From positions 1,253,601 to 1,297,870 of the forward strand of contig GG745338.1 in NCBI GenBank assembly GCA_000151295.1: a stretch of 44,270 nucleotides of DNA, in the 5' to 3' direction. Shown here piece by piece: positions 1-11,506 of the stretch. Origin of the DNA: Allomyces macrogynus ATCC 38327. Taxonomy: Eukaryota > Blastocladiomycota > Blastocladiomycetes > Blastocladiales > Blastocladiaceae. A program made the position numbers and the translations under genes. Position 1 is the first letter of the stretch. Every line of letters begins with the position of its first letter. The notes below the pieces were generated by a model, which saw only the letters and a program-made list of their open reading frames with translations, was not told the origin of the DNA and searched no databases.

Positions 1-3000
1 CCGCGGTCACCCGATCCAATTCGGCTGTCGCGCGCGCAACCGCATCGGCGCGGTCCGCCGCGACCTTTTCCGCGACTTTCACGGCCTCGCGCGCGCCCTT
101 GGTGTCGGTCTCAGCACTCCGCGCGCGGTCGCGCCATTCGCGTTCCTGGTCGCGCGCCGTCGCGACCTGCGCAGTCAGCGCCTTGACTTGGAACTGCGCG
201 TGCTCGAGCTCGCGCTTGGCACCCATCGCCTCCGACTCGATGTCGGCTGTGCGTGCCGCCGCTTGCGCCTGCACGAGCTCGAGCTGCTTGCGCAGTGCGC
301 CCGCGTGCGTCGCGGCGCTGTCGAGCTTTTGCGTGAGCAGGACCACGTCCAGCGCCGTCGCGGCGGCCTGCTCTTCCGCCGCACCCGGCGCGGGCGACAC
401 CGCCCTCGCGTCCGCAGCGGTACCCGCAGCCGCAAGCCGCGCATTCGCCTGCCGCAGTGCTTCACGTACAGCCTCCGTCTCCGCGCGCGCGTCGGCCAGC
501 GCGCGGTCGCGGTCCGCCTCGACGCGCTTCCGCGCGCTGACCGCATCCGCCAACTGCGACTCGAAGTCGGCAATCGCCTGCGCGTGCCGCCGCGCCTGGT
601 GCTCCAAGTCGCTGCGCAGCCGCTCCACTTTGGTCTCGAGCTCGCCGCACTGCGCGTTCTTGTCCCGCAGTCGCGCGTACGCGCGGTCCAAGTCCTCGGC
701 TTGCCGCTTGCTCTTGGCGCGCTCGGCGTCGAGCCGCGCGTTGACCTCTTCGATGTCGTACCGCAGCTTGGACAGGGATGCGGGCGAGGGTGACCGCGAG
801 AGGTTGGGGGAAGTGGGAGCGAGGTCTCCACCGCGGGGAGTCGTCGGCTCGGCCGAGTCGACGGCCGGGATCGCGCGGTTTGGCGAGAGCGAGGTGATGA
901 TTGCTGGTGGAGGGGATGTGGCGTGCAACGGCGCGGTGGAGGGCGATGCGTATAGCTGCAGGTACCCGCCGGCCGGCCCACCCGCTAATGGCGCCGGAGC
1001 AGGCGGGGTCTCCACATCCAGCCTCGACTCAAACGCGCCCGGCGGTGGTGACACCCCGTCCGTCGCCGTCACGACGGGCGACAGTCCCAGACTGAACGGA
1101 CTGTGCCCGCGGCTCTCGCCGCTTTCCACGACCAGCGCCGACAAACTTGTACTGCGCACGGGCCCAACGCGCGGGAACGGGAGCAGGTCGGCGACGGGCG
1201 AAATCGACTCGGGCAACGGGCTCGGCGGGAGACTCAATTCGGCGGCCGGCTGCTCACGCCGTGGTGGAGATGGCGGCGGAGTCGTGGCTGGCGGCGGCGG
1301 GATGTAGTCGATTCCGGGTGATGCTGCATGTTCATCACCGTTGTCCTCGCTTGTTGGGAAATCGAAAGAGTACTCGCTGTCGCCTCCCGTCATGGACTCT
1401 TCTTCCACAGGTTCGTCGCCGTCATGGTCGTGGGGCTCGGGCGTGGGCATGGTGATGGCCGGAACTTGCGACTTGACTGCATCCGGCAACGACGCGGCCT
1501 GCAAATCCGCCCGTGGTTTCAGCTCGCGATCCACGGACAGCGGCGCGACCCGCGGCGACGGAATCGTCGACAAAGCTGCGGCAACCGCCGCCGTAATGGG
1601 CGCGAGCGCGTCCCGCCCTCGCGAGGGCTCGTCATCGTGAATCACGACCGATCCCTTGTCGCTTTCCTCATCCATCTCCTCCTCCACGACCTCGCCCTCC
1701 GACTCGGCCATACTGCTGGTGCTCAGCGACGCCGACACGTCCCACGTTACGCGCGACGTGATTTCCGGGTGCGAGAACGAGACGCGTTTCGACCCGGGCG
1801 ACACGTTGCCGCACGGTGGCGATGGCGGGTCGGCGGGTGAATCGGCGTTGGACTTAATCGGCACTGGTGTGGGGACGGCGAAAGAGACTTGTCTCGAGCC
1901 GAGCACGGTAGCACCGAGCATTGGGTGTTCCGCCGACATCAAATCGCGCTCCGAATCGGGCTTGGTCGACGTGACAGGAGTCGCGCCCAGAGACGCGAGG
2001 GGCGGTGCGTTGCGGCCAATTGGCGACAGGGCGCGGCCCGGTCTCGCGACAGCGCCGAGCAACGGTGGTGTGGCACGCACGGGCGACGCTGCGGTTGGAG
2101 ATTCGGCATGCACAGACGACGCGACGCTCCCAGGTCTTGGAGACTCGATGCGCGCTGGCGATGCAACGCGATCATGTCTTGGCGACTCGGCGCGCGAGGA
2201 TCCGACACTCTCATTCACTGGCGAATCGGCTCGAACCGACGACGCGACGCTCGCCGCAGGCGATTCAGCACGATTCGACGCCGTTTCGTCTCGCGCCGGC
2301 ACCAACACGCGCAACGGTGACGCGGTTGCCGCTGCCACGGGCGACGCCGAGCGCGGCGACTCGGCGTGTGCGGAACTCGGCTCGTCCCAGTCCGACAACG
2401 GGGACACGGACCGCACGGATTCCGGAGCCGCTTCTGACGTGTGCGATCTCGAGCGGATCGAGGAGGCGGAGGACGCCGAGCGAGTGCTGATGGCGCGAAC
2501 AAGCGACGCCGACCGAGCGCCGCTTTCGTGAACCGGCGAAGCCGAGCGCGTGCTGCTGCTCTCGTGAACAGGCGACGACGAGCGCGACCCAACGAGCGAG
2601 GCCGACCGGGCACTGCCCGCAAGTCCTGGCGAATCCGAGCGCACGCTCGCATCCGACATTGATGATGCAGCACGGTCAGAAATGGGCGACGTTGTCCGTG
2701 CAACCACTTCCGAGCCGGGCGATGCGGGCCGGTCAAGCGCGCGGTCCGACATTTGGGACTCGGGTCGCGCAGCCGGTGCGCCGCGCTCCGAAACGGGCGA
2801 CGCCGACCGCACCGACGACGCAATGCTTTCCGCAATGTCGCTGGTAGGTGCCGGTGATGCAGCACGCACAGCAGCTGGCTCCGATGCGACGGGCGCTGGT
2901 GATGCTGCGCGGTCCGCTGCCGGCTTCGGCACGACAGGTTCTGGCGATGCTGCCCACTCCACCGCCAGTTCGGGCCCAGCAGACATCGGCGACGCCGCAC

Positions 3001-6000
3001 GCACGGTTGTCGGCTCGTTCGCGTCCGGTTCCGCGAGCTCGACGCTCGCGCCCAACACGTAACTGAGCAATGCCGGCACGCGACCCGGAGCCGGTGGAGA
3101 TACAGCAGGGGTAGCGGGCTCCTCGGACGACACTTTCGCTGCGTCAACCGCCGGCCGATCAATCACTGATGCCGGCACCAGCACCCTGCCCGCCTCCACA
3201 GCAGCCACCTCCACCGTCGCAGGCGCCGCCACCGCCGTCGTCGAATTCGACCGTGCAAACAATCTCGGCGCGAGCCGCTGCAACCAGCTCCCGCCGGTAC
3301 TCGATACGGTCGACGGCGGGTCGTGGTCAGTGGCGTCCGACGGCAGCGGCAGGTCCGAACCGTGGTCGCGCGACTCGTCGACCGAGCACGAGTCAAAGTC
3401 TTCTTCGAGAATCGATCCGTCGTGGTCGGGCGCGGTGGTGAGCGGGGCCGCAAGTGGTGGGATGGGCACGCCGGTGTCGGACGGGAGCAGGGAGCCGATC
3501 GAGGTCGTGTCGGGTGATGGCGGCGCGTCGTCGACGGGTGGCGCGTGTGCAGAGGAGGGTGGGGCGGTCGTGGATGCGGCCGGTGGACTGGTGTCTGATG
3601 GTGAACTGGTGGATGCTGGCGGCGCACTCGTGGCCGCCGCGACAATGGGCTCGGCCAGTTGCGCGCTCGCAACCGGCACCCCACCCTTGTCCGGCGTACT
3701 CGCGGCCGGTCCCGCACCCTTGTCCATCTCCACACCCACAGCCGGTCTCTTGCCACCCGGCGAGCTCGTACCCTGCGAACTCGGCGAGTCCACGCGCACC
3801 GACGCGTCCGCCCCGTTTTCGTCCAGTTCCTCGACCGACCGCAGCATCCCGTCCAAATCAAAGCTCGTCTCGTCGGACGCGGTCATGGTCGTGGTCCCCG
3901 CGACATCGAGTCCGTCGAGCGTCATGCCGCGCGCGCGCTGCGGGATCTCAGACGCCTGGAACAGGACGCTGATTGCGGGCGACGGGGCCGGGTCGGGCAT
4001 TGATGGAGCGCGGTGCGGTGCGAATGCGGATGCCGCGAGAGCAGGTGGAGGAGAGGTCGTAGGTTCGTGAGCGGCTGATGGTGCCGGTGCGGGTGCAGGT
4101 CCCGTCGCCGTAATGGGTGCGAGCTGCGCTGGGATCACTGGTGCGAGAACCGCGGGCGCTGTCGGCACGACCGGAGCCGTCACAACCGGTGTGAGCCCAG
4201 CCGGTACCCCAGGCTCCCTCGCTATTGCCGCCAGCGCGCTCGACGTGCCCGCGAGCGGTGCCAACGGCGTCAGGGCGCGCGGCCTCCCCTCGGAATTCCA
4301 CGGCTCGATCGTCCTCGGCGGTCCCGGGCGCGGCGCGAGGAACAACTCAATCGGCGCCGGGCTCTTGGGCTCGAGCACTGGCGGCGACGGCGACGTGACC
4401 CCCGGCGACGACGACGCCGAGATGCCATCGGCTACGCTCTCGGTGAGAGGAAGCGGGAGGTCTTCGGAGACGGGGTCCGAGATCGACATGGACGTATCCT
4501 CGGCCGGGTCCAATGCGGCTCCTTCGGTGGACGATGCGGGTGGGACGGGCGTTTCGCGCGCGGCCTGCAGCGCCGGGAGGAACCGGCCCACGTCCATGCC
4601 CTTGGGCGCGGGCGGAGGGACGGCGGGTGCGGCGGGCGAGGACATGGTCGGCGGGTTGGTGGTCGCTTCGGACGCCGGGTCGTCCTTTTGGTGATGGCTG
4701 CTGAGCCCGAGTTCGCCGAGGAGCGCGTCGATATCGCCCGACGAGGCGGACGAGGCCGACTTAATGGACGGGCGCGACGACGCGGTGGACTTGTGCTTCG
4801 AGGAGCCCGACTAGTGGCCAGGAACGATCAGTACGAGGGAAAATGACCAAAATGATGTCGCGGTCCAAATTCCTACGTTGGTGCTGACGCTCACGTCGTC
4901 CATCAAGTTCCCGTACTGGAACCCGGCGGCCGCAGTCTTACTCCCACCACCCACCGACTCGTCCAGCACCTCGGCCTGCTCGACGTTCCCGACCGGCACG
5001 ATCGGCCGTTTTACCTCCTCCTCGTCCGTGCCCACAAACCCGGCCTTCTTGCCGACCACCTGCCTCGCCTCCTTTTCCAGCGTCTTGGCCCCGAGATACT
5101 CCTTCAGTTCCTCGTCGTCGGACAAATAATCGAGAGGTAATTTACCGGCGCGGTCGACTTTCATCGGGTCGGCGCCGGCATCAACGAGCGCGTGCACGAC
5201 GTCGGCAATCTGCATTTCGCACGCCAAGTGCAGCGCGGTCCGGTCCATGCCGGGCTCGCGGGCGTCGATGAGGTGCGGCGGCAGGAGCGGGAGGGCGGTC
5301 AGGGCCGCGTCGATGTGGCCGAGGCGCAGGGCAAAGTGCAGAAACGTGTCGCCGTTCTAATCGTTGGAGAGGCGGTGGTGAGAGGGCCGCATCGAAGGCG
5401 GGGCATCGTGGCTGGGCGAACGTACGTGTAGCAGAGCGAGGTTCGGGGTGCGCGTCATGATCAGGTCGAGCACGGCGAGGTCGTCAGTCGCAATCGCGTA
5501 ATGCAAGCAGGTATAACCAAACTGAGGACAAACGGAGCGTCAGTCAATGCTCACTAGTCCTTCCAGAGTCAGAACCACCGTACCGCATCGACCGCATCCA
5601 CATCCACCTGCGGAAACTGCTCGAGCACGACCTCGACCAAATCATCGCGGTGCGCCATGGTCAAGTACATCATTGCCGTGCGCTTCATCGCGCCATCGAC
5701 GACATTCACATCCAAATCGGTGCCCGCGGCCTCGACAAACGCGCAAAACTCGTCGACTGTCGCGAAAATTGCCGCATAGTGAATCGGCGCGAGCTGATGA
5801 TCCGAATCCACGCGGTTCACGCTACTCCGTTTGCGGTCGACCACAACTAGCAATTCGGAGATGGGCACATGGTCCAAAAAACATTGCGCGAGGGCGGCCT
5901 TGGACCGTTTAGTCGGTGGCCGAATCAGGGCCGCGGGGGACAAGTCGGGCGCCGTGATCAGGTCGAGAGGGTCGAGCGGCGGCGTCGGGTCGTGGATGGA

Positions 6001-6402
6001 GTGGTGGAAGCCGCGCGAGGAGGAGGGCGCGCTGCTCGGTCGTTCGCTCTCGGAGTCGGACCGGTCGGTCGCGGAAGTAAGCGGCGAAGTTGCGTCGGTG
6101 GTCGTGTTGGCTGACTGCGCGCCGTCGTCATGGTCGTCGTGGTCGTCGTCATTGGTGGTGAGGGCGCTGGCGGGGGAGTCGGTCGTTGCGGGTGCGGCAG
6201 GAGCAGATGTTGGAGCTGCGGCGGGGGTGGCGGGCTTGCGCTTGCGTCCAAAGCCGAGAAGTTTTTTGATGCCCGATTTCTTGCTAGGGCTGGTGCTTGG
6301 ACTCGTTTCCGAGTCGGAAGCGGCGTCGGTGCGGGTCGGGGTCGGGGACGTTGCGGCGTTGGTGGATGCTGTTGTGATCGGCGCGGGTTTGCGGCGGAAC
6401 AT
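1..6402 (-). CDS. Giant ankyrin-repeat / Ser-Pro-rich / coiled-coil protein (3' end beyond window)
   Basis: Model, minus strand: exons 6402-5584, 5521-5426, 5356-4895 and 4810 to beyond base 1, giving at least 2,062 residues. Introns are 62, 69 and 84 nt and all are phase 0. The start is the ATG MFRRKP at 6402. Residues 1-160 are low-complexity with a basic patch (KKSGIKKLLGFGRKRK). Residues about 200-385 hold about five ankyrin repeats, for example GYTCLHYAIATDDLAVLDLI, GDTFLHFALRLGHIDAAL and DRTALHLACEMQIADVVHAL, and the reading continues cleanly across both introns. Residues 460-1800 form a very long disordered region full of RSASP, RAESP and similar motifs. From about residue 1803 a heptad-rich coiled coil starts (LRYDIEEVNARLD) and runs off the window. 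The last exon is open for 4.8 kb. Ankyrin plus coiled coil suggests a scaffold; no function can be assigned. Large plus-strand open frames here are shadows. Confidence 0.85.
1990..3000 (-). repeat. Degenerate Ser-Pro repeat array inside the ankyrin/coiled-coil gene
   Basis: Read on the minus strand, this stretch encodes dozens of loosely repeated 8-14-residue units centred on Ser-Pro with an upstream Arg or Ala, such as RSASPVHES, RAESPRHDR, RIESPRPGS and RAASPAP. Units vary in length and sequence, so this is an old, diverged array and not a perfect tandem repeat. Basic-x-x-Ser-Pro motifs are typical proline-directed or basophilic kinase targets. A phosphorylated flexible linker is therefore plausible, but that is inference. 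Confidence 0.7.
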
Positions 6403-6694
6403 GGTCGTTGTTGCACGGTGGACAGGCCGAGCACGAGCAGCGGGAGTCTAGTGCGCTCAGTTGCAGCAGCGTCGATGAGGGCGGGCGAGGGCGTCGCGAC
6501 AGCCGAGCAAGGATCGACACCGGACACGAAGAACGAGGGACGCGAGGCAGTGGGAGACAAGCCGTGATGTTGCACTGCCTGATTTTCACATGGTGCAGAC
6601 GTGACCGTGCCGATCTGTGCAACCCCATCGCCACGTCCGATCACTTGATGATTTCTCTGCAAATTGCTTCGTAGATACACCCATTGCACTCGCT
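6403..6694. promoter_or_regulatory. Divergent intergenic region between ankyrin gene and BNA7
   Basis: These 292 bp separate the start codons of the minus-strand ankyrin gene and the plus-strand formamidase gene, so the region must hold both promoters and 5' leaders. I see no clear TATA element. An in-frame upstream ATG at 6617 could extend the formamidase by 26 residues. Confidence 0.4.
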
Positions 6695-7719
6695 ATGACC
6701 TCACTCAACCACCCGCAAAGTGCCGCTGCCGTCCAGGCCCCGAACTCGATTGAGCTCGTGGAGGTTAGCGACGTGCCTTACGTGGCCGCCGTTCAGGGCA
6801 CCGCCATCGACCCGGCGCACCATGTCGATCTCTATCTGTGGCCCAACGAGCAGGAGCGTAAGAGCCGCCCGTTGATTGTAAGTTATGATCGGTTACTGCT
6901 CTTTTTTCAGCAATAGTGCTGGGTCAAATTGTCCAGTCGGCTCACTCGCCTCTATCCCCATCACCATCAGGTCTTTCTTCACGGCGGGTGCGTCTCTCTA
7001 TTTGTCTTCACCTGCCACCACCGACTCCACCTCACCCTCTCCGCCCTTCTCCACCTGATAGCGCCTGGCGCACCAACGCGCGCAGCGACTTCACGACCAC
7101 CGCGCGCCTGCTCGCCCACGCGACGCACTGCGCCGTCGCTGTGCCCGGGTACCGCCTGTCGCTCCCCGCCGACTCGGCGTCGCGCCCAATCCACCCATCG
7201 CACGCGGTCGACGCGCACGCGGCCATCGCCTACCTCTCGATGCAGTCCGCACGGTTCGGGTACGACGCGTCACGGATTATCCTGGTCGGCCATTCGGCGG
7301 GCGCGCACATGGCGACCTTTGCCGCGTGGTCCCTGAACGCGCCGAACGTGGTGTCCGTGATTGGTGTCGACGGGATCTACGACATTGTCGATTTGGTCGA
7401 CGAGTACCCGGACTACCGCGCGTTTATCGAGCAGGCGTTTGGGACCGACACGAAGGCGTGGACCGCGGCGTCGGCGGTCGCCGTGGCCGAGAAAAAGGCA
7501 CAGGGGTTGGTCGCGGTCGTGCACTCGCGCGACGACGAGTTGCTTACGTTCCGGCAGTCGGACTTGATGCTGGCCGGGTTGCAGAAGCGGGTGCCGGCGG
7601 TAGAGATCGTGAAAGAGTACGCAGCAGTCACGGGCAAGCACGACGAGCTGCTCAAGACCGACGCGTTTGCGCATTGTGTGGCCGGGTTGGTCGACCGGGT
7701 CATTGCTCGCAGGGCCTGA
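6695..7719 (+). CDS. BNA7: Kynurenine formamidase (arylformamidase), alpha/beta hydrolase
   Basis: Exons 6695-6877, 6971-6987 (only 17 nt) and 7062-7719 give 285 residues. The family hydrolyses N-formyl-L-kynurenine to kynurenine and formate in tryptophan-to-NAD breakdown. The oxyanion-hole motif HGGAW (residues 65-69) is rebuilt only when the 17-nt exon is spliced in: PLI, then VFLHGG, then AWRTN. The nucleophile elbow GHSAG has Ser145. The likely acid is Asp224 (HSRDDELL) and the likely base is His260 (GKHDELL), so a full Ser-Asp-His triad is present. Length matches the family (about 260-300). Donors are GTAAGT and GTGCGT. The start at 6695 was chosen over an in-frame ATG at 6617 because the extension lies in the divergent promoter. 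The main alternative is a generic HGG-type carboxylesterase. Confidence 0.78.
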
Positions 7720-7906
7720 ACGTGTGCAGAACGCAATTTTTTGATCCGACGACAACGTGATAGCATTTTGTATTAATACATGCATGGCTTGCCGCCGCCG
7801 CCGACGCGCGCCGCAGCGCCGTTCCGTCCCACACACCACGGGTATCTTGCAACGATTTGACCATCCCTCTCACTCCACCCAACGACAAACACGAGCGCAA
7901 ACCCGC

Positions 7907-9711
7907 TCACGACAACAAAAACGCCATACTCATCTTACTCGCGCGGTCCGGGCGCGCCTCGGCGACCGGTCTCCTCGGGACACTCGCGAGACACTCGGCG
8001 CACGGGCACGGGTGCGCCGCCACGGGCTGCACCGCCGGCAGGACCGGCTCAATCGGCACTACGGGCCTCGCCGATCGCTGGTACGGGTGCGCGCGCGGCG
8101 GACTCGCGCGCACGGCTCTTGGCGACACGCGGCGTGCGGTGGTCGACTGCATCGGGACCGGCGACAGCGGCGACGGTAGTGCGGGGGCCGAGGGGGACAC
8201 GTGCCGTGGCGCTGGTGGAGGTGCAAATGCCGGTGGAGAAGTGAGCGCTGGTGGATGTGCAGCGGGCCATGCGCCAGCGGACTGTGCTGCGTGCGGGTGC
8301 GCCAATGCCGGCGCCGGATGGTGCGGCGGGATCGATGCGGGGGACATAGGTGCAGAAAGCGGTGGAGAGGGGAGGACGGCAGCGTGCGCTGATGCAGTCG
8401 AGACGGTGCGCGGGCGGTACACATGGTGGTGAGCGTGGTGGTGGCCATGGTCGTGGCGAGAGGCTTGGTCGCGCTGGTGCTCGTAGTGGCCATGGTGGCG
8501 GTGGTGCGCGTGCTCCTGGTGGTACGCGTGCTCGCGATGGTGCGCGTGCTCAGGATGGTGTGCGTGCTCGCGGTGGCTGTGGTGGTGACGCCGTTGACGA
8601 TCGGCAACGTGATGATGATGGTGGTGGTGCGACGACGCGTTGCTGTTGCTGTACGCGGCCGGGTGCGGGTGCGGCAGCGTTGCGACACTCGTCGACATCA
8701 TGCTCGTCACGGTAGAGTGCGAAACGCGAGGAGACGCGTGCGAAGCAGGAACCGGCGCGTACGACGGCACAGCAGCCGGCGAGTACGGTGCCGAAGCCGG
8801 CGCGAACGGCGAAAGGGGCGGGGCAGCCGCGTATGCTGCGGGACGCGCACCCACAGGCGCTGGCGGCATCGACGCGGGCGGCGGAAGCGCGTAGTTGGCC
8901 TGGTGGTAAACAACCGTCGTCGTCGGCACCGCAGCTGGAGGCATCGCGGGCGACACGACCGCGCCCAACCCCGCGAGCGCCGTCTGCAGCGCGGCACCCG
9001 CGCTCAATTGCGCCGCGACCGCGGCGGACCCACCCGGCCACCGACCGAGCGTGTTATGCGACTCGATCGGCGGGTAAAGCCCCTGCGGGATCCCATCCGC
9101 GATCCGGTTTGTCGCAAAGAACGGGTCGGCGGTCGGCGAGACGAGCGCGGTCCCCGACTGGTCGTCGGTGGCCTCGTCGTTTGTGTAGGCGACGACATGG
9201 AACACGAGCCCGCTTGCGAGCCCAACCGAAATGGTTTTCTTGACCAGTCCCTGCGGCAGGTAGCAGTACTCGCCGCGATGGCCCTTTTTCACTTGCTCGG
9301 TCTGGCCGGCCGCGACGAGCTGCGCGAGCTGCGCGCGCGGCACGCACTCGCGGTAGACGAGAAACGACCCATAGACGCGCGACGGCGACCAGGTGCGGCC
9401 GTCGGTCCACCGCTTGATGCCGGCCTCGTGGTCGCGCCAGACGTAGACGGCGCCTGCGCGAATCGCAGCGCGTTGCCGCTCGGAGAGACGCCGAGTCACG
9501 CGCGGGAGCAGGTTGCACCGGCACGCTTCGACGACGAGCAGCACGTCGTGCACGGTCTCGAGGTGGCCAATGTACTAACAATTGTTGATGAGCAAGAAGA
9601 ACAAGCAGCTTGGTCAGAACCGATTACACCACCCAACATGCCGCCCCCAAGGCGGGTCAAGCAAAGCATCGGTACCGATTCAAGGCGCGGTGGGCCGGCA
9701 ACGTTGGTCAT
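7907..9711 (-). CDS. WOPR-domain (Gti1/Pac2/Wor1-type) transcription factor
   Basis: Exons 9711-9676 (12 codons) and 9574-7907, separated by a 101-nt intron with donor GTACCG, encode 567 residues. The splice restores the WOPR start: MTNVAGPPRLES, then YIGHLETVHDVLLVVEAC. WOPRa spans residues 13-88 (RRLSERQRAAIRAG, KRWTDGRTWSPSR, GSFLVYRE). WOPRb spans about 109-143 (GEYCYLPQGLVKKTISV). This fungal-specific family binds DNA and controls morphological or developmental switches (Wor1, Ryp1, Gti1, Pac2). The C-terminal 400 residues are Pro/Ala-rich and include a His-rich segment at about 326-396. A cluster of cysteines (CPCAEC) lies near the C-terminus. The gene is convergent with BNA7 (187 bp between stops) and has an unusually long 5' intergenic region, as is common for regulators of this family. 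Confidence 0.88.
8425..8635 (-). repeat. Histidine-rich hexapeptide repeat in WOPR protein
   Basis: On the minus strand this codes for a His7 run and then hexapeptide-like repeats of the form (R/P/Q)EHAHH, for example REHAHHPEHAHHREHAYH, followed by HDHGHHHAHHH. At DNA level the units are near-identical 18-mers. Such tracts can bind Zn or Ni, or mediate condensation; nothing in the sequence decides which. Confidence 0.85.
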
Positions 9712-11506
9712 GGTCGAGCGATGGTGACGGGGTGCAGGTACGGCACGACGAGGGGGGCAGCAGAGCAGAGAAGAGTGTGGGTGTAGGGTGGGGAGCGATG
9801 CGCGCGGGAGGCTCGAGGCAGGGCGTTCTCGAGCGAGGGCAGGCGGGCGGGTCGATGGCCGGTCGATGGCGGTGAAGATAAGAGAGATGGGAGAGACTGG
9901 GCGAGGATCAACGCGCGGGCGGGCGGTGGGGGGGAGGCCCTGGCTTTATAGAAGCGCTGTCGGCAGCGACGAGAAGCGTTCTCGAACTTTGACAAACAAG
10001 GAGCATCTTTGGGCTTGGCACTTTCTTGTCCGTCCGCGATTGATGCCCTGGTTAGACGCGCGCGCAAGGGGCGCGCTGGGTGTGCGCGTGCGTTCACCGT
10101 CGGCGCGCGCTTGGCCCGTGCTTGGCCGACGTAGTTGTACTTACGCACACGCTATGGAAGCGAGCTGCTGCGGCCGGCCACCAAGGCGGGAACATTGGGG
10201 GGTTGGCCGAGCGTGCCGACTATGAGAAACATTCGAGAAGTCTTCCGTGGCACGCCTTCATTGGTCTCATGGCCAAGACTGTTGGGCGCAACACGCGCGC
10301 TTGTTTGACGCCTCCTTGTCGCCGTCGCAAGCGAGGATGGTGGAGGCAAAATAGCATTCCATTGCTTTCTAGGCGACCTTTGGCGACTTGTCATGTGCCC
10401 ATTCAACGCCACGACTTGACTTCCAGGCCCACCCAAAAAATCAATGAAAGTGATGCCGACAGCGCCGACTTTGCAACGCCACGCTGTTCGTTCCAAGACG
10501 AAAGGCGACAACCATTTTGGCGTCGTTTTGGTCGCGTAATTTTGCTTGACTATGATTCTCTTCGTTGAAAACTCTTGGGCGAACGCAAGAGAAGCCTTTC
10601 TGGAAATCTGAATGAGCGCGCACGCCGACTAAATGTATATCGTCGCCCAACGCTCCAACACGTTGTGCTACCGTCGCACATGCACGGGGACCGCACGGGG
10701 CCCGATGAAGGATGAAAACGTGTTTCAGTGGGCGGCGATGGTCGCGCATGCAATAGTGCAAAGGCGTTTCGTGAAGAAAGCGCGCGTCGAGAAATGGGTT
10801 GCTGGTCCTCGTTTTGCCTCGTCGCCATGGAAACGTCTCGACGTTTTTTGGCTTTGGGAAAGTCGGTGTGCCGTTTTCTTGTCGACGTGGGGGCTAAGCT
10901 AGGGCCAAGATGCGCCAAGACCAAAACTGCTGCAAGTCAATCAGCAACCGTTGACATTACGCTTGCTGGGTACGTCGGTTGCAGCGGCAAGGACCTGATC
11001 TGTTCGTGATGGGCTGATAAACGCGAGTGCACTCGGCGGTGAACACGAACCACCGTCGAACAGGAATGAACTGGTGTCGGCCCTGACCTCGCTCGCAACG
11101 ACAGCCGTCCAGGTTATGCAAATGGGTAACGCGTTGAATGGGGAGTACTTGGCGCTCCTGACGAGGGCAGGGCCGGCACCTGGTGGGGTGAAGGATCACC
11201 TATTGATCACTTTCTGAGGAACGTACGCAAAAACATTTCACTTTTCCAGGCATTGTGGCCACGCACGCCAACGACGCAATGACGCCTGAACAATGCGTCG
11301 CAGGGACTACGAATCACAACGGCTTGCCATTCAATCATATCGTGGGCCGCGACGACCATTTCCTGACCACGCGCACCTTATTCCACCTGCCCCCTCCCCT
11401 CCCCTAGTCCCCTCACTCCAGTGCCATGACGGTTTCACCCTTCACTCCCTTCTCCACCCCCATTTTTGGTCGGCCGGTCGCCGCGCGCCCGTGCGGACCG
11501 CACCCA
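9712..11506. other. 1.8 kb without a supported gene, upstream of the WOPR gene
   Basis: The stretch lies between the WOPR start (9711) and the 3' end of the GBP gene (11507), both minus strand. The small open frames here are Arg- or Cys-rich, lack recognisable domains and have no matching splice partners. I find no tRNA or rRNA and no strong repeat. It most likely holds the WOPR promoter, a long 5' leader and the GBP 3' UTR. One weak AACTTT core near 9986 is the only hint of a WOPR-type binding site. Confidence 0.45.

Noticed and set aside
99..4070. Several long plus-strand frames (402, 291 and 246 residues) opposite the ankyrin/coiled-coil gene
   Set aside because: The minus frame reads a continuous coiled coil and Ser-Pro region joined by clean introns to ankyrin repeats. 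The plus frames are Ser/Arg/Ala-rich shadows.
9970..10010. AACTTT core as a WOPR autoregulatory site
   Set aside because: A single partial match to the known Wor1-type motif in 1.8 kb is expected by chance.
10080..10568. 162-residue frame in the WOPR upstream region
   Set aside because: Arg/Cys-rich, starts at a poor context and crosses sequence with no coding bias.
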